Of a stretch of DNA of 64,000 nucleotides, positions 57,401 to 64,000 are shown piece after piece. The position numbers and the translations under genes were made by a program. The stretch spans positions 124,001-188,000 of the forward strand of contig CM067509.1 in the NCBI GenBank assembly GCA_034509495.1, given 5' to 3'. Positions within the stretch are counted from its first letter, which is position 1, and each line of letters opens with the position of its first letter. The notes under the pieces are model-generated. The model searched no databases. It was not told where the DNA came from and saw only the letters and a program-made list of their open reading frames with translations. This stretch comes from Acestrorhynchus altus (taxonomy: Eukaryota; Chordata; Actinopteri; Characiformes; Acestrorhynchidae).

Positions 57401-57938
57401 TTCACACAATCTGAGACTAAAACATAGTAAATGATTAGGTGAGTGATTTTAACAACTGTACTGAAACAAGTATTAAATGTTATTTTGCTTTTGTTTAGTA
57501 AATGTTGAAAACCTTTCAATTCTACACAGGTCAGCTGGTTAAGGACTCAGTTCCCTTCACTAGACATTGAGGTAGATGGAGGAGTTGGACCAGACACTAT
57601 TCACAAATGTGCTGAGGTATAATTGATGAATTTTCCAACATAAACAGAAAATACTCATTTGTAGTCTTTAGTACTATTTGATTTTTATTTTAACATTTTA
57701 GTACATTTATTTTATTTTGAATCATTAATAATCAAATCTCTAACCAGGACTTCGTCCTACTGTATATAAACCTACAAATGCAATTTAACTCACTTATCTG
57801 ATTTGTGTCTTTCAGGCTGGAGCAAATATGATTGTATCAGGCAGTGCGGTATTGAGCAGTGATGATCCTCGATCGGTAATTGCTCTCCTCAAAGATGTTG
57901 TTCTTGAAGCAATCCAAAAACGATTTCTGGACCGTTAA
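35278..57938 (+). CDS. rpe: Ribulose-5-phosphate 3-epimerase, complete six-exon gene
   Basis: RPE interconverts D-ribulose 5-phosphate and D-xylulose 5-phosphate in the non-oxidative pentose phosphate pathway, in the cytosol, as a metal-dependent TIM barrel dimer. Coding exons are 35278-35399, 46947-47026, 51192-51331, 54305-54439, 57530-57616 and 57816-57938. They sum to 228 codons plus stop, the same length as human RPE. Metal and catalytic residues fall at the family positions: S10, H35, D37 (YLHLDVMDG), H70 (DMHMM) and D175 (IEVDGGVG). Phosphate-binding loops are at GFGGQ (146-150) and VSGSA (195-199). All junctions keep phase and have GT-AG ends. The ATG is chosen because MAYTAKIGPSIL aligns with the family start. 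Introns are 11547, 4165, 2973, 3090 and 199 bp. Confidence 0.97.
35400..36840 (+). repeat. rpe intron 1, left part: degenerate tandem repeat and (CA)n
   Basis: GAAAGACTGAATGA recurs at 35692, 35826 and 36000 within blocks of about 134-174 bp that also share TTTAATAAA and AATATTATTAA. This is an old tandem array. A (CA)n microsatellite of about 14 units lies at 36397-36425. No exon. Confidence 0.6.
37330..37680 (+). mobile_element. LINE reverse-transcriptase C-terminal remnant (rpe intron 1)
   Basis: The plus-strand frame reads LKPLQCRGVQGALLKIFFS-like residues, then a run resembling the 'RLRSFxVxxxLLxxFYxSVVESVxxxG' region downstream of RT in several LINE clades. It is heavily degraded and the clade is uncertain. 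A (CATA)n microsatellite follows at about 37759-37785. Confidence 0.35.
38805..39095 (+). repeat. Ubiquitous teleost interspersed repeat
   Basis: Contains GTGTGGAGTTTGCATGTTCT, GCGTGGGTTTCCTCC, CACAGTCCAAAGACATGCA and 'ATGGATTAGCGCCCTGTC'. This block is very common across fish genomes and is usually the 3' end of a retroposon. No coding capacity. Confidence 0.65.
39115..39290. repeat. MITE-like repeat
   Basis: 'GGGGTTCTTTAG' at the left and 'CTAAAAACCCTTGAAGAGCC' at the right form imperfect inverted ends, with a central palindrome GGTTCTATTTAGAACC. Confidence 0.4.
39590..40400 (+). repeat. Unclassified interspersed repeat
   Basis: Segments such as CAATTTTCATGTCAATCGGA, 'AGGTTCCGAGGAATCGGAC' and 'AATAGGGCCTCCAGTGGCCA' resemble a low-complexity repeat family with GGGCC...GGCC hairpins. 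Related pieces lie at 36825-36905, 45880-45960 and 46200-46300. The class is unknown. Confidence 0.35.
40800..40990 (+). repeat. LINE-tail-like repeat (TTTATTG...CCCTCAGGGAAATT)
   Basis: Begins with (AGAAT)n, then GAACTTTATTGCTCTCTTGG and CCCTCAGGGAAATTAAGGTT. The same core occurs at 63290-63360, and a looser relative at 1130. Confidence 0.55.
42170..42630 (+). mobile_element. Tc1-like transposon remnant (second family)
   Basis: 'GATTTAAAAAGATCTCAGAA', GAAATCAGCCATTTCACTGT, 'GGCCAGGTCAGGTTGCCCTA' and 'AAGTCTCCAACAATCC' match the pre-DDE region of fish Tc1 transposases. A terminus-like 'CATGGGCTGTCCTAACTTTT' is at about 42597-42617. No catalytic core remains. Confidence 0.55.
42990..43530 (-). 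mobile_element. Tc1-like transposon remnant (copy B, transposase core)
   Basis: The minus-strand reading includes MTACLEFAKRHLK, RNRKIELFGLNAKHHVWRKP (the block at the first catalytic Asp; the SDE-type motif itself is gone) and LVREVTKHQMVTLTELQ. The terminal part AGAATTTTGAGGGGGAAAAT and AAAATGTGCAAAAAGTG is shared with copies A and C. Confidence 0.7.
43600..43910 (+). mobile_element. Mariner/Tc1-like transposase C-terminal remnant
   Basis: The plus frame has 'GWIHGE', then FHSIFMHDTS, and ends ICEGGRQFTSKQQLWDAILT then LQKLKFNG. It resembles the last part of mariner-type transposases (GRQF.S...LW.AI..A...I....LQKL). The segment holding the last catalytic acid is deleted. Confidence 0.5.
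44270..44850 (-). mobile_element. hAT transposase N-terminal remnant (GTF2IRD2-like group)
   Basis: The minus strand encodes NIRQHYETKHHDKYKHLGQQ and, in other frames, 'FRKDTPKSEAAIKADFTVAAQ' and 'FNEGEF'. These form the BED/C2H2-type start (..YN.RRHYETKH..KY..) of hAT transposases related to GTF2IRD2, EPM2AIP1 and SCAND3. Frameshifts break it. Confidence 0.55.
44870..45824 (+). mobile_element. Tc1/mariner transposon with DDE transposase remnant (third family)
   Basis: The plus strand encodes IFSDESSIELHLNHRKYCRR (first catalytic D), TVKFGGGKIMVWGYI, QQDGAPSHTS (second D) and WPAQSPDMNIIEHVW (E of DD34E). A C-terminal tail runs to TAA near 45536. Stops and shifts interrupt the middle. The right terminus is at about 45780-45824 (AAGACTTTTGTCAGGAACTG-TA). 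The left terminus and DNA-binding domain are missing, cut at about 44870. Confidence 0.75.
45825..46946 (+). other. rpe intron 1, right end
   Basis: Only short unclassified repeats (TCCAGTGCTCAGGCCATAAT at about 45912 and a near copy at about 46230). No exon before 46947. Confidence 0.5.
46947..47026 (+). CDS. rpe: rpe exon 2 (residues 41-68)
   Basis: Encodes HFVPNITFGHPMVECLRNAV-GPVPFF. The acceptor TTATCTTAAG has a modest pyrimidine tract; the donor is G|GTAAGT. 80 nt. Confidence 0.95.
47027..48532 (+). other. rpe intron 2, left part
   Basis: No recognised element. GC content rises at 47370-47980 and short open frames occur, but I found no protein similarity. Confidence 0.4.
48533..49505. 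mobile_element. Non-autonomous hAT-like element with 8-bp target duplication
   Basis: The left terminus TAGGGATGTGACGGAG and the right terminus (reverse complement TAGGGATGTGATGAAG) are inverted repeats. They are flanked by gttttggg (48525-48532) and attttggg (49506-49513), a hAT-type 8-bp duplication with one mismatch. No transposase. The segment at about 49035-49480 is GC-richer, with many TGTCTGTTT/TTCGCCTG blocks, and resembles an inserted solo LTR. Confidence 0.65.
49514..50540 (+). other. rpe intron 2, middle part
   Basis: Nothing recognised. Confidence 0.4.
50541..51056 (-). mobile_element. Tc1-like transposon remnant (copy C)
   Basis: Minus orientation: 'GGTCACCTCTTTGACTAAG', 'GAGTCCTGGTGGTTCCAAAC', TTCATGGCTTGGGTTGTGCT and 'AGAATTTTGAGGGGAAAAAT', ending at GAATACTTTCTGAATGCACT-G. 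The last is a recognisable Tc1 terminus of the same family as copies A and B. It ends about 135 bp before rpe exon 3. Confidence 0.7.
51192..51331 (+). CDS. rpe: rpe exon 3 (residues 68-114)
   Basis: Encodes DMHMMVSRPEQWVKPMAAAG to IKDIRENGMK, with catalytic H70. The acceptor is strong (GTTTTCTCCAG). The donor AAG|GTCTGG is weak, with only the GT matching beyond the exon's AAG. 140 nt. Confidence 0.95.
51332..52389 (+). repeat. rpe intron 3, left part with interspersed repeat
   Basis: At about 51505-51700, TTACAACTATTGTTACAAAG-CAGCTTTATAG marks a weak third copy of the repeat at 12850 and 34575. A (TTTA)n run is at 51376-51397. Otherwise no feature. Confidence 0.4.
52390..53870 (-). mobile_element. 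LINE reverse-transcriptase remnant (rpe intron 3)
   Basis: The minus strand encodes FTDLAKAFNSADHSILVEWL (about 53060-53000), LSVTKGVPQG (52890), HLYANDTILYTT (52800; the family has YADD) and LNSTKTKIIWFGWK (52675). This is an RT core of the L2/CR1/Rex1 type. Stops break it. The 53600-53870 part resembles its upstream endonuclease region, for example VLVVTETWLW-like residues. Confidence 0.6.
54305..54439 (+). CDS. rpe: rpe exon 4 (residues 115-159)
   Basis: Encodes VGLAIKPGTTVEELAPWAGQ to the phosphate-binding PGFGGQKFMEDMLPK. Acceptor GGTTTTGCAG, donor AAG|GTGAGA. 135 nt, phase 0 at both ends. Confidence 0.96.
54720..55320. repeat. Ostariophysan-type interspersed repeat (rpe intron 4)
   Basis: Blocks such as 'TTTCACCCTGATCGTCAGTG', 'GCCCCCACAGGACCACC', TGATCCATCTGCACTAACAT and 'GTGTCACTGCTGTGCTGAGA' belong to a repeat very frequent in characin, catfish and carp-group genomes. 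It has internal inverted segments and is probably a MITE. Confidence 0.55.
55500..55995 (+). mobile_element. Tc1-like transposase remnant (rpe intron 4)
   Basis: The plus strand encodes NYPKHTARATVEWFQSKHIN-VLDGP and, after shifts, 'QDLKIA' and 'AKLAETIIAVKC'. This is the 'D-PKH...VEW...N.(I/V)....WP.QSPDLNP.ENLW' block of DD34E transposases, heavily decayed. Confidence 0.55.
55996..57529 (+). other. rpe intron 4, right part
   Basis: No exon or repeat recognised. Confidence 0.4.
57530..57616 (+). CDS. rpe: rpe exon 5 (residues 160-188)
   Basis: Encodes VSWLRTQFPSLDIEVDGGVG-PDTIHKCAE and carries catalytic D175. Acceptor TCTACACAG, donor GAG|GTATAA. 87 nt, phase 0. Confidence 0.96.
57816..57938 (+). 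CDS. rpe: rpe exon 6 (residues 189-228 and stop)
   Basis: Encodes AGANMIVSGSAVLSSDDPRS to KRFLDR and TAA at 57936-57938. Acceptor GTCTTTCAG. Confidence 0.96.
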   Translation, partial: AGANMIVSGSAVLSSDDPRSVIALLKDVVLEAIQKRFLDR

Positions 57939-58431
57939 CTTTTTTTCTCCCTCTCTCCCTCTGTAAGTAAAAAAAAAAACAAAAAAAACCCCAAAACCCA
58001 AAGCCTTAGTCCTGTAGTGTAGATCATGTAATTTAGGCCATTTGGACAGAGGATTGTGATAACTGTCTCCATTTTTGCTGATCTTCTGGAATACCAGCAG
58101 AGTGGAGCTTGATTCTCATTTCAGGTGCCTCAATCTAAATAAGCCATATGACCTAATACAAGACTTTTTATAGTCTTTGCAAATGAATATAATGTGAGTA
58201 CATCAAAACAGTGGCACTTGTATTGTTTCTTTGTATAACTTTCTGGGGAACATATTTAGGAAGTGTGTTTGGGAATCAATACTTGACATGTATTATTTGA
58301 ATACGTTATTTGAATATCACATGTATCCACATACACACTGTAAAATATAGTTTTGCAAAACTTGCATTGCAATTGATTTGTTTCAGAAATGTTTATAGGG
58401 CACGACGTGTAACATCACCATCTTTGTATTG

Positions 58432-58437
58432 AATAAA
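58432..58437 (+). promoter_or_regulatory. rpe polyadenylation signal
   Basis: AATAAA about 495 bp after the stop codon. A second AATAAA at 59167-59172 could end a longer 3' UTR. A run of A-rich sequence at 57967-57990 lies inside the UTR. Confidence 0.6.
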
Positions 58438-58439
58438 GG

Positions 58440-59440
58440 CAGTCGGTCTCTGAATTTGTGTTGATCACAAGAGCATAGACTTTGATTTCCATAATTGTAT
58501 TTCCATGTGGTTTTCACAATGCTTTGACCAAAAGAAATTTAGTCCAGCTGGCCATATTCCCAGGCCTGTGTACAAAGGCATAGTTTATCATCTTTTTGTT
58601 CTTGTTGACCTTCATTTCATGGGATATATCATGTTGTAACAGTTTACTGTATATAATTTAACATGGTCATATTGGTTTATAGTCCATGATAACTATACAC
58701 TGGCACTGAACCTCTTCTCTCAGCTGCTGCATGAGATTATAAATTATATAATCCATTGAATTTGTAAGTGAATTGAAATTGTATCCTTTGATTATGTAAA
58801 TGGGGATGAAATGCTTTTACTGGACATTTACAGTTTGGCCTTAGTCCTTGCATGTGAGTCATACTTTACCATCCGGAAAAGAGAACAAACTACTACAGTG
58901 AGCACTAATAGAATTAAAATTGTTTTCTGATTAATTAAATCATTAACAGTAAAGGCATTATAAAATATTTGTCACAAACTGCCGTTGCTGTCTTTAGAAG
59001 AGAGAAGTATTAAACCAAAGTGAAGCTTAGATGGAACAAATTATCTAAAGTAAATTTATTTAAGCACATTTATTTACTGCTGATTAATATCAAACGTTGT
59101 TCTTACCTATTCTAACATTGACATTCCTGATTTTTGAACCCGTAGAATAACCAAATAGTTGTTTACAATAAATGGTATTCAATGCTTTAAAAAAAAAGTT
59201 TGTCTTAGTGTTTGAAGCCATGCAAAGAAGGAAGTTGGGAGAAACTTAATGTCTCCAGAGCAAATGCAACACACATCCCATTCCATTGAAGATTCAGAAG
59301 TTACACAGAGAGAAGCTTTGTAATGTCCCTTCCACCTCCAAACCTGATAAAAACTCAATTATGCCTGTTTATTATATGTAAAATAGAGTGCATAGTAAAG
59401 ATCACATATCCCTTTCAGTTAAGTAGAAAAGATTAAGTAT
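58440..59440. other. rpe 3' flank
   Basis: AT-rich. It includes the second AATAAA at 59167 and no coding signal. Confidence 0.45.
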
Positions 59441-59446
59441 TAAAAA

Positions 59447-60430
59447 GTGTTGGCAGGGTACTGCTTCCACCTTCTGAGGCGCCGGACGATTTGCCAGAAT
59501 CGCTTCGGGGCCAAACGATAGTCCTTCTCCAAGGCCTCCACGAACTCCTCCCAGCTCCTGGTTTTTGCCTCCTTAACCGCCCAATCAACAGCACGCTTAG
59601 CCTCCTGGTACCTGTCGACTGTGTCAGAAGACCCAGAGGCCAACATGGCTCGGTAGGTCTTCTTCTTCAGCTTGACGGCATCCCTTACTTCCGGTGTCCA
59701 CCAATGGGTTCGGGGATTGCCACCACGGCAGGCACCAGCGGCCTTAAGCCCACAGCTCCGGACGGCCGCATCAACAATGGAGGCTGAAAACATGATCCAC
59801 TCAGACTCAATGTCCCCAGCCTCCTCAGGTAGCTGTGAGAATCTCTCCCGGAGGTGGGAGTTGAAAGCTTCCCTGACAGGGGGCTCAGCCAGACATTCCC
59901 AGCAGACCCGAAGGATACCTTTCGGCCTGCCAGGTCTCTCCCGCCAGCAGATCCAACTCACCACCAGGTAGTGATCAGCTGCCCTTCTCTTCACCTGAGT
60001 GTCCAAGACATAGGGCCAGAGATCAGATGAGACGATAACAAAGTCTATCATTGATCTCCGGCCTAGGGCATCCTGGTGCCGTGTGCACTTATGACACCCC
60101 TATGCTCGTACATGGTGTTCGTTATGGACAATCTGTAACTGGTGCAGAAGGTGCTGTTCCTCCCAATCACCCCTCTCCTCACCCCTCACTGTCATCGCCC
60201 ACGTGGGCGTTGAAGTCCCCCAGGAGAACAATGGAGTCCCCAGTTGGGGCACTTTCCAGTACCTCCCCCAGGACCCCAAGAAGTTCTGGTACTCCGCACG
60301 GCCGTTTGGAATCTCCAACATGAGACGGCTGAGCTGGGGAGCTGTAAGCAAGCCCACACCAGCCCAACGTCTCTCACCCTGGGCAACTCCAGAGTAGTGG
60401 AGGGTCCAACCCTTCTCGAGGAGTTGGGTT
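59447..60430 (-). mobile_element. Rex3 fragment, endonuclease region only
   Basis: Minus strand: VLLGDFNAHVGDDS and YSGVAQGERRWAGVGLL (60400-60180) are followed by RRSMIDFVIVSSDLWPYVLD (60050), RGGNPRTHWWTPEVRDAVKL (59710) and KRFWQIVRRLRRWK (59480). The copy stops at 59447, before the reverse transcriptase. It keeps the 'FWQ.VRRLRR' segment that is deleted in the copy at 7.5-9.6 kb. A short internal loss at about 60130-60180 joins the endonuclease halves. Confidence 0.8.
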
Positions 60431-61861
60431 TCAGGATTTTTCAGGATTTTGTTTTTCCACAAAGTTTGCTGCTTCAGTTTTTATGTTAAACCACTGCCAT
60501 GACATTGATTTTATCACAAAAATTACTGCATTCCAGCCAGTTCATTTCAGCCCTACAAAATGACCTGCTATCATAATTTCAGTGATGATCTCTTTAGTTC
60601 AAGAGAAAAGGTTAATGATGATAATACTGCTGATTAGAAGGGCAGGCTGGTTGTTTTAAAAGGGTAGTGGTGATTTTATTTTTTCTTCTGTTAACCATGG
60701 TTTCCTCCAAGGAAATGTGCAGTCATCATTGCACATATTGCTTCTTGTAAGATAGTACCCAACCATTTACTTAATTTTCAAGAAGGCTTCAGGGCGACTA
60801 AGTGACTAACCAGTAGTACTAGTAACCAGTCACCACCAACGCAGAGCTTGCTCAGGAATGGCAGAGGGCATTTGTGAGTGTATTTGAACGCACAGTGAGA
60901 AAACAGATTTTGGGGGATGGCTTGGTATCAAGAGGGGCAGGAAAGAAGCCACTTCTCTCAGACATCAAAGAGAGACTGACATTCTGCAGGAAGTAAAGGG
61001 ATTGCAGAGGACTGGGGTAAAGGTTTTTTTCTCTGATGAAGCCCCCTCCAGACTGTTTGGGACATCTGGGAAAATGATTGTTAGGGGGAAGAGAAGGTGA
61101 GTCCTGTGTCATGTATTTGTCAATAAAAAGTTCAAAAACGTATGGAATGCTTACATTTGTTCTTCGTTATACAATATAATTATCTGACAAAAGGTTCTAA
61201 AACATTTTTTGTCACAGTAAGAGACAGCAAAGTTAATGAAAAAAAAAATTCATTTTCAAATGATTGTTTTACTTTTTAAACTGATGTCTTCCATTGTGTG
61301 TGTGTGTGTGTGTGTGTGTGTTTGTTGTTCATTGCGACAGGCATCAGGCATATGACTTTAAGGAGTGCAGGATAGGGTTTCTGTTTTTAGCATCAGATAA
61401 AAATAGATTGGAGGGTGTGGAGAGAGCTGGATAGCCCCCTAACTGCAGGATAGCCCCCCTAACTGAACAAGCACAGCAGCTCTGTTACAGACGCAGTTTA
61501 GATGAAGTTGCTGAAATGGAGGAAGGAAGTTAAAGGAGTTTTCACCATGAGAAGAATGAAAAAGTGACAGAAGAAACCCATATCATCTAAAAGCCTGTGG
61601 TTTGTTTTTTTGTTTTTGTTTTTTTTTTTCTTTCTAAAAGCTGGTGGGTGGTGTGTTCAGCAACTGTGAGTTTGTGAAAGAGTTCAGGAAGTGAATAGGA
61701 GACGGATGTCCGCAGAAGTCTGCAGCTCTACGGCACTCCTTTAGAAACTGCGACTCTTTCAGGTGATCTGTGCCTGATTTAAATCATCACAAAGAAACGC
61801 ACTGAAAAAGGCTTCTGTTTCATGAAGGACATCTCTGTTGCTCTGTAAATCAGCCAGACTG
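60431..61861 (+). promoter_or_regulatory. Region upstream of the lrrfip1-like gene
   Basis: Contains a (TG)n microsatellite at about 61292-61321. The 5' UTR probably occupies part of 61420-61861. No TATA box or GC island is evident. Confidence 0.3.
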
Positions 61862-61951
61862 ATGGGGTCTCAGGGGCCAGGACGAAGAAGAACCCCTAAC
61901 AGAGCTGGGCTGACCGCCGAGGAGGATGCTCTGAATATCATCGCAAGAGAG
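61862..61951 (+). CDS. lrrfip1: LRRFIP1-like protein, first coding exon (partial gene)
   Basis: The ATG at 61862 opens 30 codons, MGSQGPGRRRTPNRAGLTAE then EDALNIIARE. The exon ends in phase 0 at the donor GAG|GTATTT. This matches the start of LRRFIP1 (MG.QG.GRKR.PNR..LTAEDDALN.IARE), which continues in the next exon with AEARLAAKRAARAEAR. LRRFIP1 is a coiled-coil protein that binds the leucine-rich repeats of Flightless-I and double-stranded nucleic acid, and modulates TLR and beta-catenin signalling in the cytoplasm. The paralogue LRRFIP2 is less similar at these residues. The remaining exons lie beyond the right edge. Confidence 0.75.
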
Positions 61952-62572
61952 GTATTTGTCCATTTAACACAGTCTGTCTGTCAATCATCCACACTGTACA
62001 TGTGGATGGTATATGAACATTGGGGCCTGTGCTGAACACTAGCCAACAGTAAGCTTAAGATGATCATTAAAAGACAGCAAGGTTATCTGAAACACTTAGT
62101 TTGATCTTGCAGCCCCCAGTTAAGGTGGAACAGGGTCAGTCTAGCCCCACATGCCTCTTTTCCTGACATGTAGACATTGTACATTACCACATCCGTTATG
62201 AGTGTCAAGTGACAGGTGGTCGACTCCATGCTGTGACCAGAGGTTTGTGTTGTATCTACCAAATGAAAAAAAAAAAAACAGGAAAAAGTCGTCATCTCTG
62301 TTTTAATGAGGCTCTTTTCAGACAGTTATACCACTCAGGTTATCAATGTTATAATTCTCCTGAACAGATCTACTCTTGTGCATGTGCTGAAAGCAGCATG
62401 TATGTTTCACAAAAATGGCAGACAGTCACATAGCTTGCACTGCTAAAGAAAGAGGAAGATAGTAGAAAAGATCTTGAAAGAAATCTATGGCCAGCTCTTT
62501 ATTATTTTTATTATATTTTTTGTTTATATACTTGGAGAAATAAACAAATTCTGATTTTGATGCTGATCTTGT

Positions 62573-62897
62573 ACAGTGGTTTGGGAATGTTTATGTTTAT
62601 GTCTGCATAAATCTGATATTAAAGGACAACAAAATCTAACTGTGTGTGACAAAAGTATGTGAACCTGAAGGATTAGCAGATCATTTCAAGGTGAAATCTG
62701 AGGCAGTTGTTTTCAGTGGGAAACAATCAGGTGCAACTTGGTCTATAAATGTCTTATCTTCAGTACACATGCTTGTGGAAGTATGAGCATAGGAGACGCC
62801 TGAGGAGCTCAGAAGAAGAGCTGTTGATGACCACCAGGCTTCAAAACATTACAAAACCATTTCTAAAGAGTTTGGACTCCACCAATACCCAGTCCAT
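62573..62897 (+). mobile_element. Tc1-like transposon, left part (lrrfip1 intron 1)
   Basis: From 'GTACAGTGGTTTGGGAATG' onward, including AAACCATTTCTAAAGAGTTT and GGACTCCACCAATACCCAGT-CC. This encodes the helix-turn-helix part of a Tc1 transposase (YKTI.KEFGLHQ). It is interrupted at 62897 and resumes at about 63800. Confidence 0.6.
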
Positions 62898-63800
62898 ATT
62901 TATGAGATCAAACCATACTTTTACTTTGTTAAATTTGTCTGTGTTTCATACAGACAAGAGGAGAATGATCTCTTGTCCAGAAAATAAAAATCTGTGGCAG
63001 TATTTTTGTGCAGACAGCCTGGGTAGCTCTGCTGCAGCCTAGCTAACCTAAACCATGCAGAACATCCTAATGGGGTGTGATGGAGTAAGCCACTAACGGG
63101 CAGGAATGTGGAAAACTGTATGGTATCGTGCCTAAAATGGTCTAGCTGTGGTACATGTCAATAGTGGTCACTGAATATATTAATTTACTTTGGGTTGCAC
63201 TCATTGCTTTAGTGGTGATCATCTAACAGCATTCTGAAATGTAGTAGATATCCTTCCCTGAACAGTAGAGAGAGTTATAAGATGAGAAGATAAGATAAGA
63301 AAAGAAAGATTTTGATCCCTTGGAAGGGGTCCCTAAGGGAAATTAAGGTTCCAACAAAAGCAGTATGAACTCTCTTTAATAGCCTTGGTTACAGACAAAA
63401 TAATGAATGAACAGGTGTCCCAATAATTTTGTCCATTTAGTGTAAGTTTGCTTTGCTATTATTATTTAATAAACATTTGCAAATGACTTTTACATTTTGG
63501 GGTTTTTTTTTATTACAATTCATTAATTCATTCGTCAATTCATTATGGTTGCATATATCTGATTGGGTGTGTGGATGTGCTGCATTACTGCACATACTAA
63601 ACATTTTGCTATGTTCTGTGTTTATTATTAAATTGATCTGTTGAAGTAACTCACTGTATGAGTTTAGTAGTAGTTTTACTAGATACTTTCTTGATTACTT
63701 GAGTAATAATTTAATGAATTATTTGACTTTTATTTTAAATTAACAATACTTTTACTTGAGTTTAGATTTCGCCTAATCTACCCCCCTCTGTTGGGTACAA
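62898..63800 (+). other. Segment interrupting the Tc1 element
   Basis: About 900 bp of inserted DNA. The region at 63280-63360 (GATAAGATAAGAAAAG, then 'TTTTGATCCCTTGG' and 'CCCTAAGGGAAATTAAGGTT') is a LINE-tail-like repeat related to 40800. No coding similarity. Confidence 0.45.
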
Positions 63801-64000
63801 ATGGACAAAATTCAAGACCATTATTACTCCCCAAAGCAGTGGCCGAACAATTGTGATCACCCCATGGAATAGTAATGGAAAAGAGTTCACAAAGGAGGCC
63901 AACAAGCAAACTGAAGGCCTCTCTGACATTGGCTAATATTAAGCTTCATGAGCCCACCATTAGATGATCACTGAACAACAATGGTGTGCATATCATGGTT
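63801..64000 (+). mobile_element. Tc1-like transposon, continuation to window end
   Basis: 'GTACAAATGGACAAAATTCA', CTGAAGGCCTCTCTGACATT, GGCTAATATTAAGCTTCATG and 'CACTGAACAACAATGGTGTG' continue the transposase DNA-binding reading from 62897. The catalytic part would lie beyond the edge. Confidence 0.6.

Overview
This is vertebrate nuclear DNA, almost certainly from a teleost fish. It has intron-containing genes, long AT-rich introns, and a dense load of fish-type transposable elements: Rex3 and RTE, L2, Tc1/mariner, hAT and Ty3/gypsy. I found no bacterial operons, phage modules or CRISPR arrays. A 500-N assembly gap lies at 30680-31179.

Only three genes look functional. (1) At the left edge, on the minus strand, is the first coding exon of a tap2-like antigen-peptide transporter, which runs off the window. 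Two interferon-type elements lie upstream of it. (2) In the centre, on the plus strand, is a complete six-exon rpe gene for ribulose-5-phosphate 3-epimerase (35278-57938, 228 aa). All family catalytic residues and exon phases are intact, and about 11.5 kb of intron 1 is filled with repeats. (3) At the right edge, on the plus strand, is the first coding exon of an lrrfip1-like gene, head-to-tail with rpe.

Layout: 0.2-0.9 kb tap2 exon 1 and promoter. 2.6-3.7 kb a GT-rich minisatellite fused to a netrin-like exon remnant. 4.7-9.7 kb a nested stack: gypsy gag, then an RTE LINE, then Rex3. 9.7-10.3 kb hAT and RTE fragments. 11.2-14.8 kb a nearly full-length decayed hAT transposon. 16.6-20.0 kb a broken plus-strand tap2 copy, split by an L2 LINE. 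20.7 kb a PABP-like exon remnant. 20.8-24.4 kb a decayed chromovirus. 24.4-29.8 kb a Ty3/gypsy element with the unusual gag-PR-IN-RT-RH order. 29.8-31.7 kb repeats and the gap. 31.7-34.1 kb a young L2 LINE. 35.3-57.9 kb rpe. 59.4-60.4 kb a second Rex3 fragment. 61.9-64 kb lrrfip1 exon 1 and intron 1 with a split Tc1 element.

The genes do not form a pathway: peptide transport for MHC class I, the pentose phosphate pathway, and a Flightless-I-binding or nucleic-acid-sensing protein. The main interest is mobile-element archaeology: the domain-swapped gypsy element with a retroviral-type tRNA-Pro primer site, a three-deep nested insertion with a readable target duplication, and the inverted fragmentary tap2 copy. 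I found nothing that I can defend as a wholly new biological system.
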